From assembly GCA_041838515.1 (NCBI GenBank), contig JBGYPP010000056.1, positions 1 to 37,053 on the forward strand: a DNA stretch of 37,053 bases, read 5' to 3'. Below are positions 1 through 7,153 of this stretch, in pieces. Below the pieces are notes generated by a model. The model ran no database searches, was not told the DNA's origin, and was given only the letters and a program-made list of their open reading frames with translations. This stretch comes from JBGYPP01 sp041838515 (GTDB lineage: Bacteria; Bacillota; Clostridia; Lachnospirales; Lachnospiraceae). A program made the position numbers and the translations under genes. The first letter of the stretch is position 1. Each line of letters opens with the position of its first letter.

Positions 1-225
1 GAGAGAACAATTGGAGAGAGAACAACTGGAGAGAGAACAACTGGAGAGAGAACAACTGGAGAGAGAACAACTGGAGAGAGAACAGATGGAGAGAGAACAG
101 CTGGAGAGAGAACAACTGGAGAGAGAACAACCGGAGAGAGAACAACCGGAGAGAGAACAACCGGAGAGAGAACAACCGGAGAGAGAACAACTGGAGAGAG
201 AACAACTGGAGAGAGAACAGCTGGG
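1..225 (+). repeat. 15-bp tandem repeat, 15 copies in view
   Basis: Fifteen consecutive units of consensus GAGAGAACAACTGGA run from base 1 to 225. Variation is confined to bases 10-12 and the last base (ATT, ACT, GAT, GCT, ACC). The unit is a multiple of three, so copy number can change without a frameshift. The array continues past the left window edge, so its true length is unknown. It encodes a GERTT-like linker in the frame of the flanking gene. Confidence 0.95.
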
Positions 226-498
226 GAGAAAATTTTTAGAGATTTTGTCAAAACAATCGAGCATGCAGATTCGGAGGGCAGGGGGCATCAAGCCCAGGCC
301 TGGTTGTCGGTTTTGGACTGGACACCGCAGTCTGTAGAGGAAATCAGCCGCAGGCTGGAGGAGGCGGGGATGGGAGTGGACGGATGCCTCCGCGCAGCTT
401 TGTTGGCCGCCTGTGTGGAGGGCGTGGCCAAGGAAGCGGCCCCCGGATACTTTTTTCTCTCCCCGGAGGGTGCGGCCCGGTGGATGGGAAAGAGATAG
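1..498 (+). CDS. dprA: DprA-like protein, C-terminal part (5' end outside window)
   Basis: The frame beginning at base 1 is open from the window edge to the TAG at 496-498. It first encodes about fifteen GERTT-type pentapeptides, then DFVKTIEHADSEGRG, then a compact domain starting WLSVLDWTPQSVEEISRRL and ending APGYFFLSPEGAARWMGKR. That last part has the helix-turn-helix plus wing pattern of the small winged-helix domain found at the C-terminus of many DprA/Smf proteins, which load RecA on incoming single-stranded DNA. In DprA the domain follows the Rossmann-like core through a flexible linker, which fits the repeat. The core is not in the window, so the name is inference. All three forward frames are open through the repeat; this frame is preferred because it alone runs without a break into the winged-helix sequence. 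Another winged-helix protein is possible. Confidence 0.5.
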   Translation, partial: ERTIGERTTGERTTGERTTGERTTGERTDGERTAGERTTGERTTGERTTGERTTGERTTGERTTGERTTGERTAGEKIFRDFVKTIEHADSEGRGHQAQAWLSVLDWTPQSVEEISRRLEEAGMGVDGCLRAALLAACVEGVAKEAAPGYFFLSPEGAARWMGKR

Positions 499-527
499 AG
501 AAAAATGGCAAAAATGTGTTCTGCTTC

Positions 528-557
528 TTGAATTATGGCTGCAGAATGTTGTATACT
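528..557 (+). promoter_or_regulatory. Putative sigma-A promoter of rho
   Basis: TTGAAT (528-533) and TATACT (552-557) are separated by 18 bases. This predicts a leader of roughly 90 bases before rho. No other convincing promoter lies in the 153-base gap. Confidence 0.55.
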
Positions 558-651
558 GAAAGTAATTTAAGGAATCCATAACGAATTTGACCATCTGTTC
601 ATTCCTTTTTTTCCTGTTATCTTATCCAAATGAATTCCATAGAGGTATGTT

Positions 652-2388
652 ATGCGTGCAAAATATGAATCCCTGCCCTTGTTGCAATTGCGTGAATTGG
701 CCAAGGTGAGGGGCATCAAGCAGGTTACTTCGTACAAAAAGCAGGCGTTGGTGGAGCGCATGCTGGAGGAGGATGCCAAGGAGGCTGCGGCGGCCTCCAA
801 GGCTTTGCCGGAGGGCAAGAAACTGGGGGATAAGGCTGTGGTGGATTCCAGGCCCCATGTCTCCGGTGCGGTGACGAAAGGCGATAAGGAGAAAGCGGCC
901 CAGACCATTTCCGCCGGCCGGAGTAGAAATTTGTCCAAACAGCGCCCGGGGGAAGGGGATAGGACAAGGCAGGAATATGCCCATAGCGCCTCTGGTGATG
1001 ACCAGGCTTTGGATGGCAGAGGAGTGGAGAGAAGCTCCAGGACAGGCATGGCGGATGGCAAAGGTTTGGCTGTGGCGACAGGGTCTGCTGCCGGGGATGG
1101 CAAAGGAGCGGATATGGCGCCCCTTACGGCCTCTGTGGAGTTCCAGGCGGGTGAAATCTCTGTCCGGCCAGCAACCGTGGAGGCAAAGGGAGGGGAAAAT
1201 CCGGGAAAATCCTCCGGCAGCGAGGGCCGGGGGGATTATTTTAAGGATATGGACAGCGGCCAGGAGGCCAATGGAGTATTGGAGGTAATGCCGGATGGTT
1301 ATGGTTTTATCCGGTCCGCCAATTTCATGCCCGGGGAGCAGGATGTCTATGTATCCCCCAGTCAGATTCGCCGATTCCGTCTAAAAACCGGCGATGTACT
1401 CTGCGGAAATACCCGTATTAAGACCCAGCAGGAAAAGTTCAGCGCCTTGCTTTTTGTCAAGAGTATCAATGGATATGCGCCTGCTGAGTGTGAGAGGCGC
1501 AAGAATTTCGAGGATCTGACCCCTATATTCCCTGACTCCCGCATACGGCTGGAGCATCCCGGCTGCAGTCTGGCCATGCGGGTGATGGATTTGGTTTCCC
1601 CAGTGGGCTTGGGGCAGAGGGGCATGATCGTATCCCCTCCCAAGGCGGGGAAAACCACCTTGCTGAAAGATGTGGCCAAGGCTATTTTGGCCGGCCGGCC
1701 CAAGGCCCATATGATCATCCTGCTGATAGACGAGAGGCCTGAGGAGGTGACGGATATACAGGAAGCCATCATGGGTCCCAACGTGCAAGTGATTTACTCC
1801 ACCTTTGACCAGCTGCCGGAGCACCATAGGCGGGTGTCGGAGATGGCCATAGAGAGGGCTAAGAGGCTGGTGGAACATGGGGAGGATGCCATTATTCTGC
1901 TGGATAGCATCACCCGGCTGGCCAGGGCTTACAACCTGATTGTGCCTCCCAGCGGGCGGACCCTATCCGGCGGTCTGGATCCCGCTGCCCTGCATATGCC
2001 CAAACGTTTCTTTGGCGCAGCCAGAAACATACGGGGGGGAGGCAGCCTGACCATACTGGCCACGGCTCTGGTGGATACGGGTTCCAAAATGGATGATGTC
2101 ATCTATGAGGAGTTTAAGGGCACCGGCAATATGGAAATGGTGCTTGACAGAAAATTATCAGAAAAGAGAGTTTTCCCTGCCATAGATTTGGCAAAATCTG
2201 GCACCAGGCGGGAGGATTTGCTCCTGTCCAGGGAGGAGAGGGAGGCCATGGATCTGATGCGCAAATCCCTGCACTCTCTGCGGGCTGAAGAGGCTGCGGA
2301 CAAGATTTTGGATATTTTTGCCAGAAGCCAAAACAACCAGGAATTTGTGCAGGTTGTCAAAAAAATCCTGCGGGATAAGAGTATGTAA
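652..2388 (+). CDS. rho: Transcription termination factor Rho
   Basis: 578-residue hexameric RNA-dependent ATPase that ends transcription at Rho-dependent sites. Seen in order: an N-terminal Rho_N/SAP-like domain (about residues 4-35, LLQLRELAKVRGIKQ); a long low-complexity Ala/Gly/Glu/Lys-rich insert (about 40-200); a cold-shock-type RNA-binding domain beginning NGVLEVMPDGYGFIRS; then the RecA-like core with Walker A PPKAGKTT (about 329-336), Walker B AIILLDSITR and the R-loop segment PPSGRTLSGG. It is much longer than the roughly 420-residue E. coli protein because of the insert. The ATG at 652 has only a modest GAGG SD but starts exactly at the Rho_N domain. It has its own promoter. No clear intrinsic terminator separates it from dapA, whose promoter lies in the gap. 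Confidence 0.97.
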   Translation: MRAKYESLPLLQLRELAKVRGIKQVTSYKKQALVERMLEEDAKEAAAASKALPEGKKLGDKAVVDSRPHVSGAVTKGDKEKAAQTISAGRSRNLSKQRPGEGDRTRQEYAHSASGDDQALDGRGVERSSRTGMADGKGLAVATGSAAGDGKGADMAPLTASVEFQAGEISVRPATVEAKGGENPGKSSGSEGRGDYFKDMDSGQEANGVLEVMPDGYGFIRSANFMPGEQDVYVSPSQIRRFRLKTGDVLCGNTRIKTQQEKFSALLFVKSINGYAPAECERRKNFEDLTPIFPDSRIRLEHPGCSLAMRVMDLVSPVGLGQRGMIVSPPKAGKTTLLKDVAKAILAGRPKAHMIILLIDERPEEVTDIQEAIMGPNVQVIYSTFDQLPEHHRRVSEMAIERAKRLVEHGEDAIILLDSITRLARAYNLIVPPSGRTLSGGLDPAALHMPKRFFGAARNIRGGGSLTILATALVDTGSKMDDVIYEEFKGTGNMEMVLDRKLSEKRVFPAIDLAKSGTRREDLLLSREEREAMDLMRKSLHSLRAEEAADKILDIFARSQNNQEFVQVVKKILRDKSM

Positions 2389-2447
2389 GTTATTTCTCGT
2401 CCTTGCATGTACTCCGGGGGCAGGCAAGGCTGGACTGTGGACGGAAA

Positions 2448-2477
2448 TTGACAAAGTAATTTTTGCAGTGGTATGAT
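2448..2477 (+). promoter_or_regulatory. Strong sigma-A promoter of the dapA operon
   Basis: TTGACA (2448-2453), an 18-base spacer, then TATGAT (2472-2477). The transcript should begin near 2484, so it excludes the in-frame TTG at 2463 as a start and supports the ATG at 2523. Confidence 0.75.
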
Positions 2478-2522
2478 GAATCGATGTGGCAACTGGTTTT
2501 GGACTCGGGAAAGGATGGATAT

Positions 2523-3413
2523 ATGGCAGTATTTCGTGGGGCCGGTGTGGCCATAGTGACGCCCATGCTCGCTGACGGTAGCGTGGATTATGATTCCTTT
2601 GGCGAATTGATAGAGATGCAGATTGCAGGGGGGACGGATGCCATCATAGTCTGTGGTACCACAGGCGAGGCTTCCACGCTGACCCATGAGGAGCATCTGG
2701 AGGTTATAGATTACTGTGTGAAAAAAGTGGCAAAACGCATACCTGTAGTGGCCGGCACCGGATCTAACTGCACGGAAACGGCCATATACCTCTCCCAAGA
2801 GGCCCAGGCGCGGGGTGCAGATGCCCTGCTGGTGGTTACGCCTTATTATAACAAGGCCACGCAGAAGGGTTTGTACAATCATTTTGCCGCAGTGGCTGCT
2901 TCTGTGGAGCTGCCCATCCTTTTGTACAATATTCCCGGCCGCACGGGCTGCAATATGACTCCGGAAACGTCCATGGCGCTGTGCCGGGATGTAAAAAATA
3001 TTGTTGGCATTAAGGAGGCTTCGGGCAATATTAGTCAGATCGCCCATTTGGCCGCACTTTCCAAGGGAGAGATGGATATCTATTCCGGCAATGATGACCA
3101 TATACTGCCGGTGCTGTCTTTGGGCGGCATCGGTGTGATTTCTGTGCTGTCCAATGTGGCTCCCCGCCAGGTGCATGAACTGTGCCAGAAGTATATGGAT
3201 GGCCATGTGGAGGAGGCTTGCCAATTGCAGCTGGAGGCTATGGAAATGTGTAATGTCCTCTTCTGCGAGGTGAATCCCATACCGGTCAAGGCGGCCCTGG
3301 ACATGATGGGGTACGGCGGCGCGCATCTGCGCATGCCCTTAGAGGAAATAGAGCCTGCCAATAGGGAGAAACTGCGCAAGGCAATGCAAAACTATGGATT
3401 GTTGCAGAAATAA
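2523..3413 (+). CDS. dapA: 4-hydroxy-tetrahydrodipicolinate synthase
   Basis: Cytoplasmic Schiff-base aldolase condensing pyruvate with aspartate semialdehyde, the first committed step to diaminopimelate and lysine. From ATG 2523 the protein has 296 residues, the usual family size. The family's CGTTGEAST pyruvate-binding motif, PYYNKATQKG with the catalytic tyrosine, and GIKEASGN with the Schiff-base lysine (about residue 164) are all present. An in-frame extension to TTG 2463 was not used because it lies inside the promoter; ATG 2523 has an AAAGGA SD. The gene is followed by dapB after a 155-base gap holding a large stem-loop. Together they supply peptidoglycan precursor and lysine. Confidence 0.96.
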   Translation: MAVFRGAGVAIVTPMLADGSVDYDSFGELIEMQIAGGTDAIIVCGTTGEASTLTHEEHLEVIDYCVKKVAKRIPVVAGTGSNCTETAIYLSQEAQARGADALLVVTPYYNKATQKGLYNHFAAVAASVELPILLYNIPGRTGCNMTPETSMALCRDVKNIVGIKEASGNISQIAHLAALSKGEMDIYSGNDDHILPVLSLGGIGVISVLSNVAPRQVHELCQKYMDGHVEEACQLQLEAMEMCNVLFCEVNPIPVKAALDMMGYGGAHLRMPLEEIEPANREKLRKAMQNYGLLQK

Positions 3414-3424
3414 CTATTAAAACA

Positions 3425-3552
3425 AAACCCGCTTCCAGAGCGGAATGTATGAGAAATCTCCCCTTAGTCGCAGCTGCGCCCGGTCGGGCTGTCCGGTCCG
3501 GCTTTCGAGCTTGCGCAATATTTTTAAAGAAAGCCGCTCCAAAAGCGGGTTT
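3425..3552 (+). other. Large stem-loop element between dapA and dapB
   Basis: AAACCCGCTT (3425-3434) pairs perfectly with AAGCGGGTTT (3543-3552). After a 3x3 internal loop, GAGCGG (3438-3443) pairs with CCGCTC (3534-3539). The enclosed ~90 bases hold further short hairpins such as GCCCGGTCGGGC. The dapB SD (AGGAG, 3558-3562) lies just outside the closing stem. This could be a cis-regulatory leader of dapB or a small inverted-repeat insertion element. I do not recognise a known riboswitch class. Confidence 0.6.
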
Positions 3553-3568
3553 CAGACAGGAGCATAGG

Positions 3569-4333
3569 ATGGCAGTACGCATAATACAGCATGGGTATTT
3601 TGGCCGTATGGGTCAGGCGGTGGCTGCGCTGGCCGCCGGAGATAACCGTGTGGATTTGGTGGCGGGAATAGACAGGCCGGATGCCGGGCAGGGACAGGTC
3701 CTGCCGGTGTATGCCCGGCTGGAGGACTGCGTTCAGGAGGCGGATTGTGTCATTGATTTCTCCAGGGCGGAGGCCGTACCCCCTTTGCTGGAGGCCTGCA
3801 TGGCAAAATCTCTTCCCTGCGTGCTTTGCACTACGGGCTTGGATACAGAAAACCAGGCCCTGGTGGAAAGGGCGGCCGGGAGCATAGCTATACTGCAATC
3901 GGCCAATATGTCCCTGGGGATCAATCTGCTCTGCAAACTGCTGGGACAGACTGCCCCGTTGCTGCATGGCGCCGGTTTTGATGTGGAGATATATGAGAAA
4001 CATCACAGGCAGAAGCTGGATGCGCCCAGCGGTACGGCCCTGGCGTTGGCGGCGGCTGTCAATAGCGGCCTGCCTGCTCCCTTGGAGCTGGTCTATGACA
4101 GAAGCCGGGTTCGGGAGAAGAGGGGTGTGGGGCAGCTTGGCATAGCGGCCATGCGCGGAGGAACCATAGTGGGTGAGCATGAGGTGTTTTTCGCCGGGGA
4201 GGATGAGGTGATTTCCTTTTCCCACACGGCGTATTCCCGCAGCGTATTCGCTAAGGGGGCTATAGAGGCGGCTATTTTCCTGGCAAAGCAGGCTCCGGGC
4301 TTGTATACCATGGGCGATGTCATAGGGAATTGA
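3569..4333 (+). CDS. dapB: 4-hydroxy-tetrahydrodipicolinate reductase
   Basis: NAD(P)H-dependent reductase, second step of the diaminopimelate branch after DapA. From ATG 3569 (SD AGGAG at 3558-3562) the protein has 254 residues. It opens with the nucleotide-binding strand and glycine loop MAVRIIQHGYFGRMG and contains the catalytic segment HHRQKLDAPSGTALALA, with the conserved histidine and lysine, in the C-terminal domain. An in-frame ATG at 3449 would add 40 residues encoded by the stem-loop element; that extension has no family similarity and is rejected. The next gene starts 14 bases after the stop. Confidence 0.95.
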   Translation: MAVRIIQHGYFGRMGQAVAALAAGDNRVDLVAGIDRPDAGQGQVLPVYARLEDCVQEADCVIDFSRAEAVPPLLEACMAKSLPCVLCTTGLDTENQALVERAAGSIAILQSANMSLGINLLCKLLGQTAPLLHGAGFDVEIYEKHHRQKLDAPSGTALALAAAVNSGLPAPLELVYDRSRVREKRGVGQLGIAAMRGGTIVGEHEVFFAGEDEVISFSHTAYSRSVFAKGAIEAAIFLAKQAPGLYTMGDVIGN

Positions 4334-4347
4334 GGCGGAGGTAGCCG

Positions 4348-5427
4348 ATGGCTGGTCAAAGCAGGAGGCGGGAATCCTCCCTGGTAGCAGTTTTTTTTCG
4401 GGAAATTTTTATCGATGGTCTGAGCGGCATGGCTCTAGGCCTATTTTCCACTCTGATCATAGGCACGATATTGGGCCAGGCGGCGGGATTTTTGCCCTCT
4501 CCGGTGGATGGATACGTACAGTCTGCCTCCCTGGCTGCCAAAACCATCACTGGCGCCGGCATAGGCATGGGCGTGGCGCAAAAACTCAGGGCCAGGACCT
4601 TGACCTCCATATGTGCGGCTGTGGCCGGCATGGTGGGGGCCTTTCCCTCTATTTTATCCATGGAGGCGATGGCGCTGGGCAGGCCGGGTGAGCCTCTGGG
4701 CGCATTTCTGGCCGCACTGGCCGCCGTCTGGATAGGCCGACTGGTGGAGGGCCGTACCGGTCTGGATATACTGCTCACCCCCTTGGCCGCCATATTGGGG
4801 GGCAGCGCAGCCGGCATGGCGGCAGGAGAGCCTATCTCCGCCATTATGCTTTGGCTGGGCAATCTGGTCAATATCAATGTGGAGCGTTATCCCATAGTCG
4901 GAGGCGCGGTGGTGTCCGTCTTGATGGGTATTATTCTGACCCTGCCCATCAGCTCGGCGGCCTTGGGCTTGTCCATGGGCATATCCGGGCTGGCGGCAGG
5001 CGCGGCCACAGTGGGCTGTTGTTGCAATATGGTGGGATTTGCCGTGATCAGCTACCGGGAGAACAAGTTGGGAGGCCTGATAGCCCAGGGTCTGGGTACG
5101 TCCATGCTGCAGATGCCCAATATAGTCAAAAATCCCCTTATCTGGCTGCCCTCCATACTCTCCAGCGCGATATTGGGACCTGTTTCCTCCGCCGTGCTGC
5201 GCATGACCAACACGCCCATAGGTTCCGGCATGGGTACATCCGGCTTGGTAGGGCAGATTGCCGCACTTTCCTCCCTCCAGGAGGGGGGCAGGAGTCTGGG
5301 CCTCAGCCTGGCGCTGATAGGCATTATGCACTTTTTGCTGCCGGCTGTTTTGAGCCTGGCCATAGCCGAGTGGATGCGTGGGCGCAACTGGATACGATAT
5401 GGGGATATGTCCTTGGGCAGGGAATAG
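4348..5427 (+). CDS. PTS EIIC-like membrane protein (PTS_EIIC_2 family)
   Basis: A 359-residue polytopic membrane protein with about nine to ten hydrophobic segments and many glycine-rich turns. The opening (REIFIDGLSGMALGLFSTL, then IIGTILGQ) and the later TGAGIGMGVAQKL segment match the pattern of the PTS_EIIC_2 group of stand-alone EIIC-like proteins. No EIIA or EIIB domain or gene lies nearby, so a phosphotransferase role is not established and the substrate is unknown. SD GGAGGT (4337-4342) precedes ATG 4348. It is the last gene of the dapA-dapB unit and ends just before a terminator. Cotranscription with dap genes may be incidental or may hint at export or uptake of a related metabolite; that is inference. 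Confidence 0.75.
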   Translation: MAGQSRRRESSLVAVFFREIFIDGLSGMALGLFSTLIIGTILGQAAGFLPSPVDGYVQSASLAAKTITGAGIGMGVAQKLRARTLTSICAAVAGMVGAFPSILSMEAMALGRPGEPLGAFLAALAAVWIGRLVEGRTGLDILLTPLAAILGGSAAGMAAGEPISAIMLWLGNLVNINVERYPIVGGAVVSVLMGIILTLPISSAALGLSMGISGLAAGAATVGCCCNMVGFAVISYRENKLGGLIAQGLGTSMLQMPNIVKNPLIWLPSILSSAILGPVSSAVLRMTNTPIGSGMGTSGLVGQIAALSSLQEGGRSLGLSLALIGIMHFLLPAVLSLAIAEWMRGRNWIRYGDMSLGRE

Positions 5428-5438
5428 GGTGTATGGGG

Positions 5439-5468
5439 CCGGTATAGCCTATGACTATGCCGGTTTTT
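5439..5468 (+). terminator. Intrinsic terminator of dapA-dapB-EIIC unit
   Basis: CCGGTATAG (5439-5447) pairs with CTATGCCGG (5455-5463) with one G-U pair and a 7-base loop, followed by five T. Confidence 0.85.
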
Positions 5469-5501
5469 CCTTTGTCGGAGCAGTCATTTGCGAATAAACA
5501 C

Positions 5502-5530
5502 TTGCCCCGGCATAGTCTTTTGTGTATGAT
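5502..5530 (+). promoter_or_regulatory. Putative promoter of yajC
   Basis: TTGCCC (5502-5507), a 17-base spacer, TATGAT (5525-5530), placed 41 bases before the yajC start and downstream of a terminator. Confidence 0.6.
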
Positions 5531-5571
5531 AGTGCCTATACTGAAAAATGGAGCATGGAAAGGAGTATATC

Positions 5572-5871
5572 ATGGTATATTTAGAAGCTGCCGCTGCCGG
5601 CCCCGGAGGGATGTTGGTGACCTTGGCCCTGTATGCGGCTGTTTTTGCCGGAATGTGGTTTTTTCTGATACGCCCCAAGAACCAGGAGCAAAAGCGGGTG
5701 GCTGCCATGCTGGCCTCTCTGGCCACCGGGGATTGCGTATTGACCACCTCCGGATTTATAGGCACGGTCATCGATATTTCCGGCGATACGGTGATCGTAG
5801 AATTTGGCAATAACAAGCATTGCCGTATTCCCATGGAAAAATCCGCCATAGCCCGGGTCGAAAAGGCCTAA
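5572..5871 (+). CDS. yajC: Preprotein translocase subunit YajC
   Basis: A 99-residue single-span inner-membrane protein that associates with SecDF and the Sec translocon. One hydrophobic segment (about residues 14-34, LVTLALYAAVFAGMWFFLI) is followed at once by the family signature RPKNQEQKR and a small cytosolic domain with TGDCVLTTSGFIGTVIDI. ATG 5572 has a good SD (AAAGGAG, 5559-5565); the in-frame ATG at 5548 lies upstream of that SD and is not used. The gene is monocistronic, bounded by its own promoter and a terminator. secD and secF are not next to it. Confidence 0.95.
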   Translation: MVYLEAAAAGPGGMLVTLALYAAVFAGMWFFLIRPKNQEQKRVAAMLASLATGDCVLTTSGFIGTVIDISGDTVIVEFGNNKHCRIPMEKSAIARVEKA

Positions 5872-5886
5872 GCCAGAGGAGAGTAG

Positions 5887-5917
5887 GGACCGTGCCCTAG
5901 GGTATGGTCCTTTTTTT
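5887..5917 (+). terminator. Intrinsic terminator after yajC
   Basis: GGACCGTGCCC (5887-5897) pairs with GGGTATGGTCC (5900-5910) with two G-U pairs, followed by seven T (5911-5917). Confidence 0.88.
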
Positions 5918-6031
5918 CCACAGGCCTTTTCCTGGAAAATTTGCCCTGGGCAGGGATTTACCGCGGTGTATGGGCCGGAGGCCGGAAAAGAGGGTTCTTC
6001 CCCCTCCGGTACGGAGAAAAGAGGATAGAGT

Positions 6032-7138
6032 ATGTCTGGAGATGGTTCGGCAAAAAAAATAGCTTGTATTCATGGCGATGGCATAGGGCCGGAAATTGTA
6101 GGAGCGGCTCTGGAGGTGTTGGACGCCCTTTCGAGGGCTTCCGGCAGGGAGTTTGATACAGTGGATGTGGCCATGGGCGGAGCCTCCATAGATCTTTATG
6201 GAGAGCCGCTGACCAGGGAGAATCTGATACTGGCCGGGCAGTGTGATGCTGTGCTGATGGGATCCATAGGCGGGGATACTCTGACCTCCCCCTGGTACAA
6301 GCTGCCGCCCCATCTGCGGCCGGAGGCGGGATTGCTGGCTTTGCGCAAGGGTCTGGGCCTTTTTGCCAATCTTCGTCCGGCCAAGCTGTATAACCAGTTG
6401 CGTTCCGCCTGCCCCCTGAAAGAGGTGGGGGATGGTATAGATTTGCTGTTGGTGCGTGAGCTGACCGGGGGACTGTATTTTGGAGAGAGGCGTACCACAG
6501 TGGAGGCCGGCAGGAGGCTGGCTCTGGATACACTGCCCTACAGCGAGGAGGAGATTCGCCGGGTGGCCCATGTGGCCTTCCGGGCGGCCAGGGGGCGCAG
6601 AAAATCCCTGGTCAGCGTGGACAAGGCCAATGTCCTGGACAGCTCCCGGCTTTGGAGGCAGGTGGTGGAGGAGGTATCTGCCGAATATGCCGATGTCAGG
6701 CTGGAGCATATGCTTGTGGACAACTGCGCCATGCAGCTGATACTGCATCCCCAGCAGTTTGATGTGATTTTGACTGAAAATATGTTCGGAGATATTTTGT
6801 CGGATGAGGCCTCGGTACTGACCGGCTCCATAGGCATGCTGCCCAGCGCCAGCCTGCGGGAGGATGCTTTTGGCCTGTATGAGCCCAGCCATGGGTCTGC
6901 GCCCGCGCTGGCCGGTTTGGACGTGGCCAATCCTCTGGCCACCATACTCAGCCTGGCCATGTTGCTAAGGCACAGTTTTGGCTGGGAAGAGGGTGCTTTG
7001 GCGGTAGAGGCGGCGGTGGAAACCGCACTGGAACAGGGTTGGCGTACCAAGGATCTGGCTGGGCTGGATACACGTCCGGAGAACATTTTGTCTTGCAGCG
7101 GTATGGGGGCCAAGGTGGCCGGACTTTTGCGTATTTGA
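6032..7138 (+). CDS. leuB: 3-isopropylmalate dehydrogenase
   Basis: Mn/Mg- and NAD-dependent oxidative decarboxylase of leucine biosynthesis, converting 3-isopropylmalate to 2-ketoisocaproate. 368 residues, normal for LeuB. Motifs: HGDGIGPEIV near the start; GLFANLRPAKLYNQL, which distinguishes LeuB from isocitrate dehydrogenase; the substrate segment LVRELTGGLYFGERR; the catalytic lysine in SVDKANVLDSS; and the metal and cofactor segment TENMFGDILSDEASVLTGS. It begins a run of closely spaced genes ending with serA. leuA, leuC and leuD are not in the window. I did not find a convincing promoter in the 114 bases after the yajC terminator. Confidence 0.96.
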   Translation: MSGDGSAKKIACIHGDGIGPEIVGAALEVLDALSRASGREFDTVDVAMGGASIDLYGEPLTRENLILAGQCDAVLMGSIGGDTLTSPWYKLPPHLRPEAGLLALRKGLGLFANLRPAKLYNQLRSACPLKEVGDGIDLLLVRELTGGLYFGERRTTVEAGRRLALDTLPYSEEEIRRVAHVAFRAARGRRKSLVSVDKANVLDSSRLWRQVVEEVSAEYADVRLEHMLVDNCAMQLILHPQQFDVILTENMFGDILSDEASVLTGSIGMLPSASLREDAFGLYEPSHGSAPALAGLDVANPLATILSLAMLLRHSFGWEEGALAVEAAVETALEQGWRTKDLAGLDTRPENILSCSGMGAKVAGLLRI

Positions 7139-7153
7139 GCTGGAGGGAAAGGT

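Noticed and set aside
304..498. Separate small gene starting at TTG 304
   Set aside because: The same frame is open back to base 1; this is the end of a longer gene, and no SD precedes 304.
2463..2522. Upstream TTG start for dapA
   Set aside because: It lies between the -35 and -10 of the promoter; ATG 2523 has an SD and gives the normal length.
3414..3568. Lysine riboswitch upstream of dapB
   Set aside because: The characteristic lysine-riboswitch core motifs and length are not visible; only a long closing stem is supported.
5940..6031. Possible T-box leader before leuB (AGGGATTTACCGCGG)
   Set aside because: Only part of the AGGGTGGNACCGCG motif matches, and only about 40 bases separate the upstream terminator from it, too few for a T-box stem I and specifier loop.
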